Source: Bisgaard Taxon 45
GTDB taxonomy: Bacteria; Pseudomonadota; Gammaproteobacteria; Enterobacterales; Pasteurellaceae
Reading direction: 5' to 3'
Assembly: GCA_030783905.1 (NCBI GenBank)
Contig: JAQAHH010000009.1
Span: 434,001 to 498,000 of the forward strand
Length of the DNA stretch: 64,000 nucleotides
Below are positions 47,269-54,205 of this stretch, in pieces. Under the pieces are notes generated by a model, which was not told the DNA's origin, did not search any database, and worked only from the letters and a program-made list of their open reading frames with translations. The position numbers were made by a program, and so were the translations under genes. Each line of letters begins with the position of its first letter. The first letter of the stretch is position 1.

Positions 47269-47690
47269 AAATACGCCTCCTTGGTGTCAATAATTTCTTG
47301 GTAATTTATATCAGTAATGGGTCTTTGGTAAAAAGCGATCCATTTTTCCAGCAAATAGGCAAATTCTTTACGAGGGATTACACGGGCATCCGTATCTATC
47401 TCATCAACATCATCAGGGATATCCTCTTCCTCCAAGCCATCTAACAGATAGAAGCCCACTTTTATTTGATCATGGTCTATCAAGGCTTCAAATGCCTGTG
47501 AATCAATCCAATCCCAAGTAATCGTTGGATCTCGAAGCTTCTCTAATACTTCACTCATCCAGCTTAACCAGTCTAACGAACCAAGATAATCAGTAATCAC
47601 CCCATCATTTTCCTCGTTATCACTTTCATAAACGCAGCAAGCTTTATATGGACGATTATTATATGTGCCATAACTAAAAAGAACTTTCAT
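47265..47690 (-). CDS. Immunity protein A, cognate to the CdiA-like EndoU toxin
   Basis: A 141-residue acidic protein: MKVLFSYGTYNNRPYKACCVYES, DWLSWMSEVLEKLRDP and the C-terminal RKEFAYLLEKWIAFYQRPITDINY then QEIIDTKEAYL. It starts 14 bp after the toxin gene with GGAGATAA as RBS, the position of CdiI. It is related to immunity C (43488). Expected action is binding of the EndoU domain in the cytoplasm to protect siblings. Confidence 0.72.
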   Translation of the reverse strand: MKVLFSYGTYNNRPYKACCVYESDNEENDGVITDYLGSLDWLSWMSEVLEKLRDPTITWDWIDSQAFEALIDHDQIKVGFYLLDGLEEEDIPDDVDEIDTDARVIPRKEFAYLLEKWIAFYQRPITDINYQEIIDTKEAYL

Positions 47691-47703
47691 TTTATTATCT
47701 CCA

Positions 47704-50700
47704 TCAATTTATTACTGGATAAACTGTTGAAATATTACCACTTTTATCAAATTGATATATCACTTCAACGCCTGATTTTGTTGTCCCCTTCCACTTATCC
47801 TTGAATCCTTCAACTTTACTTCTATTTTTAAATGCATATTCCAATTCAACTTTCAACCTATCCTCTGTCCATGTTCTTGGAAACATCGTGGATACACCTT
47901 TATTTCCCTTTTTCTCCAAAAATTTCGGTGCGGTAGGATCGGTTTGGGCTTTCGGGTTAGGGATCAACACCCTCGCTTCATAAACCCCATTTGGGTATTC
48001 CTTAATCACCTTATCCACAACCACATTGCCTAAGGTGGTGTGCCCACCTACAAACAAGTTACCTTTTCTTTGACCATTAATAATGTGTGTAAGCCATACT
48101 TTAGCTTTTATCGGCAAGCTTATGCTAGATGCTATTTGACTGGCTTCTTTATTTAATCTTTGCTCTTTTAAATAAAATCCTGCCTCACGTTGAGAAATCC
48201 GTTCATTCAAATGTGGGTTCCAATTCGGATTATGCTTACCAAGTTTCTCCACATCTTCTTGAGGCGTTGGTGCTGCTTTATCGGCTTTCTTATCTAATAA
48301 CTTTCTTACTGCCAAGGTTGAAGCCACTATCGCTATATCACCCGCTTTAATGCCCTCTATCATTTCGTCTAGATTGACATTAATGTCCGCAACACTCCCT
48401 GCTAAAAGTCGAAGTCTCTCTCTTCGAATTTCTCGCTCTTCTGGTGTTATTTTCCCCGTTTGGACCTGTTTATCTAAGTAAATATCATTTAACTGAGCAA
48501 GATGCTCACTATTCATCATCCCTGCGGGTGTCCAAAAAATCGCATTTCGTTGTAAAGGGTCTTGTTCTAACAAACCTGCATTCGAGTTTACCTTACCTTT
48601 GAGCTGTGCATCTCGTATCCCTCGACTAATCGATGAAGCAAAAGAACTCGCTAACGCCAAATAATCATCATCTGATAATACGCCTTGCTTATAAAGTGCA
48701 ACGATTTTTTCTCCTGCTGTTTCCACAGCTTGCTGGTAGGCTTGTATCACCTGTTTTCGTTCTTCTTTTGTCTCAGCTTGTAGATATGCGTCTTGATATT
48801 GCTCAATATCCTCCACACCTTCTGCTTTTAATTTCTTAAATAATTCTTTTTCTTCCTTGGTTAAATATTTTTCTGCCTGTTTATTTAAAAGGAAATTATT
48901 CTCCACCGCAACCTTACCAATCTCCCCACCAATCGACGCATGGGTGAGACTCGATACCGTGGTGTTGCTCTGACTTGAGCCCTGTGCCGTTAGCCCACCT
49001 GCCACCGCTGCCGTAATAGAACTTAACGCAGTGATTTGTGCCTTTTCTTCTGCAGTCAGCTGTTCTGCTTTGTCTTTGTTGTACAGCACCTTCGCTAACA
49101 TCGGTGCAGCCAATTCCGCACTCGCCGCCGCTATCGCCCCTGACGTCGGGTTGCCTCGATTGGCTGTCGCCTCTATCGCCCCCCAAATCGCATGAGCTAG
49201 AGTGTTCGCAATTTTGTCGGTTTCCCCTTTGTCATTGGTGGTTGCCTCTTTAATCCATTGATTCACTTCCGGTGAAATCAATTGGGTCGCAATGCCCCCT
49301 GCCGTTTGCTTAGCCAGTATCCCCGTCAATAATGTCGTCAGCCTCTCCGCTGTCCGTTTATATTCTCCTTTATCTCCCCACTTCGCTTGCGCTTCTTCTG
49401 CCGCTAAAAGAGCGGTTTGTTTTTGTCTAATTTCAGCCTGATTTCCTGTTTGCTCCGCCTGTGCTAACGCCTTTTTCGCCCGCTTAACCGCAAGCTCCGC
49501 CTCTTCCTGTTGATTACTCGTATAAATCTCTACCGCCGATTTTATCTCTCCCACCGCCTTCGCTATCTCTTTCTGCTCCGCTAAAAGCTGGGTAACATCT
49601 TTCGGTTTACTCACCTCACGCTGAGCCTGACTTAAATCCGTATTTATCCCTAATGCGTCGGCGGTGGTTTCTATTGGTTGGCTGTCTTTATTCAGCGTAA
49701 TCCGCCCTGCTGTTAAGGTCGCTTTGGTAAGGCTTTCCTCACTCCCTTCACTGTGCATCGGTAAGCCTGCGTTAAAGTTCGCTCCTTTCTTACCCGCTAT
49801 AAACTCGGCATCCTTACTGCCTGCTGACACAACCTTGTGTGTATCCGCATCACGATAATATTCTCTTCCCTTACTATACCCACCTGAAATCGATGCACTG
49901 CTGGCACTGTAACTCGATTCATTTTTAATATCTTCAAAACTGAATCTATTGGTCGTTAACTCACTCTGCGCGGGATTTGTCGAGGCTATCACCGCACCTT
50001 TTAAATGCACATTTTCTGCCACCACATGATAGCCACCTTCCTCTGCCATTATCCCCGACAGTTCACGGACTTGTTTATAGTTACTTTTACCTCGTTCTGC
50101 ACTTACGTTGCCATTGGCACTCCAAGCATTACCAAAACTCACTTCGGCATTCACTCCCGCTTGGGTACTTCGACTATCAAAACGGCTTTCATCTTGACGG
50201 CTTTCAATATGCAAGTTACCACCTGCTTCAATATCAACCCGTTTGCCCTGTACCTTTGCCCCCACTAAATGCATATCTTGGCGACTACGCAGAGTGACAT
50301 GCTCACTGTCTAACTGGCTATTATGATAGCTCAGGCTATCACCATTGACTTTTTGATTTCCACCACCCAATGTTGCATAAGCACCCACTCCAGACTGTGG
50401 ACCAACTTGTGCAAATGCCCCCACTTCGGCTCCGATATTCTGACCTCTAGAACGCTCTTTTGTCCGACTTTCACCTGCTTGGATATCAATTTGACGCCCT
50501 GTCAAACTGAGCGTGCTACCCGCTATACGTTGTCCTTTATCATCACGACTTGCCAACGTAGTATGTGTTAAACGAATATTCCCCGCCTCCGCCGACGTTG
50601 ATACGCTCTTATCACGCCCTGCATTTAAGTGAATATGCGTCGCATTTAATAAGTTTCCTTGGCTAATACGCATTTCAACTTCTTGTTTTTGACGGCTATC

Positions 50701-50727
50701 CATCAACACCTTGTGCTGGTTTTCCAT
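47704..50727 (-). CDS. 5'-truncated CdiA/FhaB-like exoprotein with EndoU RNase toxin domain
   Basis: A 1007-residue remnant of a large two-partner-secreted contact-dependent inhibition protein. Residues about 1-340 are haemagglutinin-type repeats (THIHLNAGRDKS, IDIQAGESRTKE, NLHIESRQDES, GNVSAERGKSNY). A helical, Ala-rich pretoxin region follows (about 370-600) and ends in the VENN motif (AVENNFLLNKQ, residue 608). The last 130 residues are an EndoU-type RNase: THIINGQ (His 881), VGGHTTLGN (His 896), NGVYEARV, MFPRTWTEDRL. There is no signal peptide or TPS secretion domain, and an in-frame TAG lies two codons before the first ATG, so the 5' part is lost. No cdiB is in the window. It is probably silent or a recombination donor. 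Confidence 0.85.
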   Translation of the reverse strand: MENQHKVLMDSRQKQEVEMRISQGNLLNATHIHLNAGRDKSVSTSAEAGNIRLTHTTLASRDDKGQRIAGSTLSLTGRQIDIQAGESRTKERSRGQNIGAEVGAFAQVGPQSGVGAYATLGGGNQKVNGDSLSYHNSQLDSEHVTLRSRQDMHLVGAKVQGKRVDIEAGGNLHIESRQDESRFDSRSTQAGVNAEVSFGNAWSANGNVSAERGKSNYKQVRELSGIMAEEGGYHVVAENVHLKGAVIASTNPAQSELTTNRFSFEDIKNESSYSASSASISGGYSKGREYYRDADTHKVVSAGSKDAEFIAGKKGANFNAGLPMHSEGSEESLTKATLTAGRITLNKDSQPIETTADALGINTDLSQAQREVSKPKDVTQLLAEQKEIAKAVGEIKSAVEIYTSNQQEEAELAVKRAKKALAQAEQTGNQAEIRQKQTALLAAEEAQAKWGDKGEYKRTAERLTTLLTGILAKQTAGGIATQLISPEVNQWIKEATTNDKGETDKIANTLAHAIWGAIEATANRGNPTSGAIAAASAELAAPMLAKVLYNKDKAEQLTAEEKAQITALSSITAAVAGGLTAQGSSQSNTTVSSLTHASIGGEIGKVAVENNFLLNKQAEKYLTKEEKELFKKLKAEGVEDIEQYQDAYLQAETKEERKQVIQAYQQAVETAGEKIVALYKQGVLSDDDYLALASSFASSISRGIRDAQLKGKVNSNAGLLEQDPLQRNAIFWTPAGMMNSEHLAQLNDIYLDKQVQTGKITPEEREIRRERLRLLAGSVADINVNLDEMIEGIKAGDIAIVASTLAVRKLLDKKADKAAPTPQEDVEKLGKHNPNWNPHLNERISQREAGFYLKEQRLNKEASQIASSISLPIKAKVWLTHIINGQRKGNLFVGGHTTLGNVVVDKVIKEYPNGVYEARVLIPNPKAQTDPTAPKFLEKKGNKGVSTMFPRTWTEDRLKVELEYAFKNRSKVEGFKDKWKGTTKSGVEVIYQFDKSGNISTVYPVIN

Positions 50728-50757
50728 ATCCTAATGATTGCTCAAGAACTGTCGCAC

Positions 50758-50812
50758 AAAAAATGCGACCAATTCCTCAAAGCCTAACACTTTTTCAAAA
50801 CTGATCGCATGT
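50758..50812. repeat. E element, copy 5 (degenerate)
   Basis: AAATGCGACCAATTCCTCAAAGCCTAACACTTTTTCAAAACTGATCGCATG. Arms ATGCGACCAATT and AACTGATCGCAT still pair imperfectly. It sits at the broken 5' edge of the CdiA-like gene. Confidence 0.65.
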
Positions 50813-50845
50813 TTCTTATTTACTCATAGTGTAAGAAATTATTCA

Positions 50846-51115
50846 TTACTGTTTGAATTGAGAATCTGAAGTAAAGTTATACTTCCCATTAGAAATAATG
50901 CACTTATCTATAATGTAAATATCGATATCTTCTGTGTATTTTCCCTTTAATATTCCTTTTGCAACTTTTTGTTGCTCTTTTTCACAAATAAGAGATGCTT
51001 TATATCTTTTCGTATCCGCGACACTTTGATGACAATTCCAATCCAAGAATTTACAAGGATAGCAAACTGATAATAAAAATATACTGATCTAAATTCGTTT
51101 AAAATGGATTTTCAT
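50846..51115 (-). pseudogene. Broken copy of small lipoprotein (Y-linked)
   Basis: From ATG 51115 the frame reads MKIHFKRI then TAG, where the intact copy at 42814 has KLIY. The rest, ISIFLLSVCYPCKFLDWNCHQSVADTKRY, is otherwise nearly the same, with the lipobox Gly changed to Val (LSVC). An ATG inside gives only the exportless body of 66 residues. It is therefore a pseudogene. Confidence 0.8.
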
Positions 51116-51166
51116 AATACACTTTTTATGTATATTCTTTGGCTTTAATTTTTATTAAAAGAAATA

Positions 51167-51445
51167 TTAAGGCTTTTTAAAACCATTTCTTAAGAGACAT
51201 TCCTCTTTAGTTGAAGCATTATTTTTATTTTCTAGCATACATCTATTAACAATAATTTTTGCCTCTTCACTATTACCTGGATAGGTATAAATATATCCCG
51301 CTTTCGATAATGTCTGTTTTTCTTTCTCTATACAATTCATATTCCAATCTAAGAAGCAATCATTAGAAGGATTTAGAAAACCACTACACCCAAATTGTAA
51401 GAATGTAAAAAACAGCAGGGAAATTTTTTTAAAAAGCTTTGTCAT
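51167..51445 (-). CDS. Small lipoprotein, probable immunity to Y tail copy 1
   Basis: A 92-residue lipoprotein: signal KISLLFFTFLQFGC (cysteine about residue 20), then SNDCFLDWNMNCIEKEKQ, NRCMLEN and EECLLRNGFKKP. FLDWN links it to the 42814 family. GGAGG lies eight bases before the ATG, inside the end of the Y toxin tail, and the genes overlap by 17 bp. The cysteines could form disulfides in the periplasm. Immunity role is inferred from position. Confidence 0.6.
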   Translation of the reverse strand: MTKLFKKISLLFFTFLQFGCSGFLNPSNDCFLDWNMNCIEKEKQTLSKAGYIYTYPGNSEEAKIIVNRCMLENKNNASTKEECLLRNGFKKP

Positions 51446-51683
51446 TTAAAACACCTCCATCACTATTTGCAGGTCTAACCAACTTAGGTGATGAAAGATT
51501 AACAGGATTTTTGATATCCACTTCCCCCCACTTTTCTGCAAAATCTTTATATGCTGGATTTTCAATTACCTTGCCGTGTGAATCAATCATTGTTTTATCA
51601 GGTACTTCCGTATAATAACTACTATGTGAATAACACATCCAACAAGTACCACCTGTGCTTTCATTAAAGACATACCAGCGGTA
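51429..51683 (-). CDS. Orphan toxin C-terminus, Y family (copy 1)
   Basis: An 84-residue frame YRWYVFNESTGGTCWM with the core CYSHSSYYTEVPDKTMIDSHG, then YKDFAEKWGEVDI and SPKLVRPANSDGG ending LNDKAF. It starts in the 54-bp junction repeat, so the 5' boundary is a recombination edge; no own start codon with RBS. Cys and His residues in CWMCYSH could be catalytic or bind metal, but no family is recognised. A lipoprotein gene overlaps its end. Confidence 0.55.
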   Translation of the reverse strand, partial: YRWYVFNESTGGTCWMCYSHSSYYTEVPDKTMIDSHGKVIENPAYKDFAEKWGEVDIKNPVNLSSPKLVRPANSDGGVLNDKAF

Positions 51684-51720
51684 ACTTTTTAAAAAAAGTT
51701 TGTCAAATAAAATCCAAAAC
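51668..51720. repeat. Junction repeat J, copy 1
   Basis: AGACATACCAGCGGTAACTT then poly-T/A and AAAGTTTGTCAAATAAAATCC. Copies 2 and 3 lie at 52300 and 54150. Each joins the 3' end of an X-type lipoprotein gene upstream on the minus strand to a toxin tail. Confidence 0.75.
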
Positions 51721-51722
51721 AT

Positions 51723-52076
51723 TTATAAGTTACAAACCCCCTTATCCCATTTAGGATTTTGGTATCCACATTCTGCGGGAGTCAAATGGATATACCCTTT
51801 TTGAGTCATACAAAAATGTAATTTATCTGCTTGTTCCACTGTTTTTATATTCTCTAATTTATAATCACCATATTTACCTCCACAAAACATCACATCTTTC
51901 CAACGCTGTTCTGAATTGGTTTTTCCTAGACTATAAGGCTTTTGATACCGAGATATTGATGGAAATATATCTCCTTTATCAACAAAACAATTGACCATCT
52001 GAGGAGTATAGATACATCCATCATGATAAAAACATCCACTTAGCGTGAATAAGAGAGTCAAATAAAATTTTTTCAT
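51723..52076 (-). CDS. Small lipoprotein LX1, probable immunity to X tail copy 2
   Basis: A 117-residue lipoprotein with lipobox LSGC (about residue 15) followed by FYHDGCIYTPQMVNCFVDKGDIFPSI, a middle RWKDVMFCGGKYGDYKL and the ending TPAECGYQNPKWDKGVCNL. Six cysteines in the mature part suggest disulfides. It starts one base after the X2 tail stop with GGGGGAAAT as RBS. Two paralogues lie at 52359 and 54206. Likely immunity protein acting in the periplasm, by position. Confidence 0.65.
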   Translation of the reverse strand: MKKFYLTLLFTLSGCFYHDGCIYTPQMVNCFVDKGDIFPSISRYQKPYSLGKTNSEQRWKDVMFCGGKYGDYKLENIKTVEQADKLHFCMTQKGYIHLTPAECGYQNPKWDKGVCNL

Positions 52077-52077
52077 T

Positions 52078-52305
52078 TTAATTTCCCCCTAACTTAAAAA
52101 GTACTTCCATAAAATCAGATGATATAGCATCACTAACTGCAAATGGAGCAGCAACTGGAATTACTGTTGTGTCTGTAGAACCAATACGCTGAGCCACATT
52201 CTTATTTTGTAAGGTACACGATATTATTACTTGATAATCAAGCTCTTTTATACCATACCTAAATTTAGAGAAAATGAACGAATCTTTATCCCTAAAAGCA
52301 GACAT
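52078..52305 (-). CDS. Orphan toxin C-terminus, X family (copy 2)
   Basis: A 75-residue frame: SAFRDKDSFIFSKFRYGIKEL then IPVAAPFAVSDAISSDFMEVLFKLGGN. The end matches X1 (SVAAPFAVSDLISPDVMEILFK). Only the last 35 residues belong to X; the earlier part differs from X1, so it is either a different toxin or a chimera. Its 5' boundary is junction repeat 2. Similar -APFA-S-L-P-ME-L endings occur at the C-termini of enterobacterial FhaB/CdiA proteins, as I recall. A hydrophobic helix in PVAAPFAVSDAI suggests membrane action. Confidence 0.5.
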   Translation of the reverse strand: MSAFRDKDSFIFSKFRYGIKELDYQVIISCTLQNKNVAQRIGSTDTTVIPVAAPFAVSDAISSDFMEVLFKLGGN

Positions 52306-52353
52306 ACTAGCGGTAACTTTTTTAAAAAAAGTTTGTCAAGTAAAATCCAAAAC
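52300..52353. repeat. Junction repeat J, copy 2
   Basis: Same sequence as at 51668 except CTAGCGG for CCAGCGG. Here it joins the LX2 end region to an X-type tail rather than a Y-type tail. Confidence 0.75.
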
Positions 52354-52358
52354 ACTTA

Positions 52359-52727
52359 TCAATTACAAACACCCTTATCCCATTTAGGATTTTGGTATCC
52401 ACATTCTGCGGGATGAAACCTTTTATATCCTTTTTTAACCATACAAGAGTGAAAAATGCTATATAAATTATTATCATTTATATAGATTAAATCTTCATCG
52501 CCATACTTACTTCCACAATCAACCGCATCTTTCCAACGTTGCTTGGCATCAGTTTTTCCGATGCTCTCTCCTTTTTGGAAACGTGCTATTGATGGAAATA
52601 TATCTCCTTTATTCTTATGACAAGCAGATGAACCCACCTGAATTAACGGTCTAAAACACTCCTCTTCAAAAGAATATAAGCATCCATTTAAAAGTAATAA
52701 TAAACTGATCAATAACAACTTTTTCAT
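52359..52727 (-). CDS. Small lipoprotein LX2, probable immunity to X tail copy 1
   Basis: A 122-residue lipoprotein with lipobox LNGC (about residue 15), then FEEECFRPLIQVGSSACHKNKGDIFPSIARFQKGESIGKTDAKQRW, KDAVDCGSKYGDEDLIYIND and HSCMVKKGYKRFHPAECGYQNPKWD. GGAGGTGATTAGG precedes the ATG at 52727. It follows the X1 tail. The C-terminal half is the same as in LX3. Confidence 0.65.
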   Translation of the reverse strand: MKKLLLISLLLLLNGCLYSFEEECFRPLIQVGSSACHKNKGDIFPSIARFQKGESIGKTDAKQRWKDAVDCGSKYGDEDLIYINDNNLYSIFHSCMVKKGYKRFHPAECGYQNPKWDKGVCN

Positions 52728-52740
52728 CCTAATCACCTCC

Positions 52741-53001
52741 TCACTTAAATAATATTTCCATAACATCAGGAGAAATTAAATCACTCACAGCAAATGGTGC
52801 GGCAACAGATATCGCCACGGCTGTTGTTGTATCTGCTAAACGTTGCAGAGTGTTAGTTTTTCCCTGTTTATCATACCAACCCCATATTTGCCCTCCTAGC
52901 ATACCGTGAGTACCCACAAAGGATTCCACCAATAAATCAGACAAGCTACCTGATTTATACGGAATCAATGGTTTTCCGCCTAAATACCATATCTCCTTCA
53001 A
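52741..53001 (-). CDS. Orphan toxin C-terminus, X family (copy 1)
   Basis: An 86-residue frame: IWYLGGKPLIPYKSGSLSDLLVES, FVGTHGMLGGQIWGWYDKQGKTN and TTTAVAISVAAPFAVSDLISPDVMEILFK. The first codon is a TTG reading into an E element, with no RBS, so it is a displaced tail. The ESFxGTHxMxGGQxxGxYDxQG-A-APFA-S pattern is one I recall from C-termini of FhaB/CdiA proteins in enterobacteria; its activity is unknown to me. The hydrophobic VAISVAAPFAV segment may enter membranes, which would fit a lipoprotein immunity partner (LX2). Confidence 0.6.
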   Translation of the reverse strand: MKEIWYLGGKPLIPYKSGSLSDLLVESFVGTHGMLGGQIWGWYDKQGKTNTLQRLADTTTAVAISVAAPFAVSDLISPDVMEILFK

Positions 53002-53028
53002 AACTTTTTCAAAATTGACCGCACTTTA
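52997..53028. repeat. E element, copy 6 (right half)
   Basis: TTCAAAACTTTTTCAAAATTGACCGCACTTT. Only the right half is present; it forms the 5' boundary of the X1 tail. From 53029 to 53128 no gene is seen. Confidence 0.6.
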
Positions 53029-53128
53029 GGAAGGATGAAGAAACTCGAGGAAAGAATCCACGTTATCAAGGGGGATTTTTCATCTGTTATGACAGATTCG
53101 CCATCGCTATGAAACATGAACGGAGACA

Positions 53129-53638
53129 TTACGAATACTTATCCAGCATTTCATCAAATGATTTCAAACTATTTAAAAACACTTCAAAATTCTCTGCCAC
53201 AGGGAACAGTCGCATTTTCCCTGTTTTTTCATCATATTCATCATGAATCACAAGACAAATCTTAGGCTCATTACCTTTGGGGTCATCTCGATAATCAAAG
53301 CAGATAAAATCTCCCTCGCCTGTACTACCAAAAGAATATACATGCTCATAACCATAGATTGGATCATCATAAATATACTGAGCATATATATTTTCAAGAG
53401 AAGCGCTAGACTGCTCTGTTTCAAACCCTTCAAATCCAAAGGAAGAAAACGTGGGCTGATTACGCTCATTCTCATATTCAAAGCAATTCTCTTCACTCTT
53501 CGGAGCATTATGCGCCGTAATTAAATCTATGTATAAAGAAGGAAGCTTTATATTAAATTCATTTTCGAATTCTAATATAATTTCCTTATCGACCTTTCCA
53601 TAATCACTATAAATATTTATATTCCTAAAATTTTTCAT
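53129..53638 (-). CDS. SMI1/KNR4 (SUKH) immunity protein 1
   Basis: A 169-residue protein of the SMI1/KNR4 superfamily, used widely as immunity to nuclease toxins. EFENEFNIKLPSLYIDLITAHNAP near residue 25, VYSFGSTGEGDFICFDYRDDP and AENFEVFLNSLKSFDEMLDKY match the family pattern. AAGGTGATAA precedes the ATG at 53638, five bases after the WHH toxin tail stop at 53643, so it is its cognate immunity protein. A paralogue lies at 54638. Confidence 0.82.
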   Translation of the reverse strand: MKNFRNINIYSDYGKVDKEIILEFENEFNIKLPSLYIDLITAHNAPKSEENCFEYENERNQPTFSSFGFEGFETEQSSASLENIYAQYIYDDPIYGYEHVYSFGSTGEGDFICFDYRDDPKGNEPKICLVIHDEYDEKTGKMRLFPVAENFEVFLNSLKSFDEMLDKYS

Positions 53639-53642
53639 TTTA

Positions 53643-53927
53643 TCACCTTCCTTCACTTAAAGTGCCTTCTCCTATATGCTGAACAGCCTTATGAATTGGT
53701 GTAGGTATTAACTGCATATTTTGGGGATGACTTTGTGAGTTATGATGCCATGTAAATCCCTCTATTTCATCAAGCCGTTTATTGATTTGAATTAACTGTT
53801 CTTCAGTAAATTGATTACGATCAACCTCACTGCTAGCTCTTGTCTTTAACGAGAGCTTTAATGAAAGCGCACTCGTGCGGACACGAGCGCGATCAAGGGG
53901 TGAAATTTTTTCAAAAAGCTTTGTCAT
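53643..53927 (-). CDS. WHH-type nuclease toxin tail (chimeric start)
   Basis: A 94-residue frame. Residues about 36-94, RNQFTEEQLIQINKRLDEIEGF then TWHHNSQSHPQNMQLIPTPIH and KAVQHIGEGTLSEGR, match the C-terminus of HNH/ENDO VII nuclease toxins with the WHH signature. Residues 1-9 (MTKLFEKIS) are the start of the Y-linked lipoprotein at 51445, and 10-35 come from an R repeat. So the frame is a fusion made by recombination, and has no intact N-terminal half of the nuclease. SMI1 immunity follows. Confidence 0.7.
   Translation of the reverse strand: MTKLFEKISPLDRARVRTSALSLKLSLKTRASSEVDRNQFTEEQLIQINKRLDEIEGFTWHHNSQSHPQNMQLIPTPIHKAVQHIGEGTLSEGR
53831..53894. repeat. R repeat, copy e
   Basis: TGCTAGCTCTTGTCTTTAACGAGAGCTTTAATG then GCGCACTCGTGCGGACACGAGCGCGATC. 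It forms the junction between lipoprotein start and nuclease tail in the chimeric frame. Confidence 0.6.
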
Positions 53928-54165
53928 TTAAAACACCTCCATCACTATTTGCAGGTCTAACCAACTTAGGTAATGAAGGATTAACAGGATTTTTGATATC
54001 CACTTCCCCCCACTTTTCTGCAAAATCTTTATATGCTGCATTTTCAATTACCTTGCCGTGTGAATCAATCATTGTTTTATCAGGTACTTCCGCATAATAA
54101 CTACTGTGCGAATAACACATCCAACAAGTACCACCTGTGCTTTCATTAAAGACATACCAGCGGTA
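53911..54165 (-). CDS. Orphan toxin C-terminus, Y family (copy 2)
   Basis: An 84-residue frame, 255 bp like copy 1 and nearly identical to it (YRWYVFNESTGGTCWM, CYSHSSYYAEVPDKTMIDS, PSLPKLVRPANSDGG, LNDKAF), starting in junction repeat 3. The lipoprotein that should follow has been cut after nine codons and replaced by the WHH tail. So this Y tail has lost its immunity partner. Confidence 0.55.
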   Translation of the reverse strand, partial: YRWYVFNESTGGTCWMCYSHSSYYAEVPDKTMIDSHGKVIENAAYKDFAEKWGEVDIKNPVNPSLPKLVRPANSDGGVLNDKAF

Positions 54166-54203
54166 ACTTTTTTCAGAAAAGTTTGTCAAGTAAAATCCAA
54201 AAC
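54150..54203. repeat. Junction repeat J, copy 3
   Basis: Same sequence as copies 1 and 2 with CAGAAAAG in the A-run. It links the LX3 end to the Y2 tail. Confidence 0.75.
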
Positions 54204-54205
54204 AC

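Noticed and set aside
48914-49253. Overlapping frames on both strands inside the CdiA-like gene
   Set aside because: Repetitive Ala-rich coding produces shadow frames; none has an RBS or family signature.
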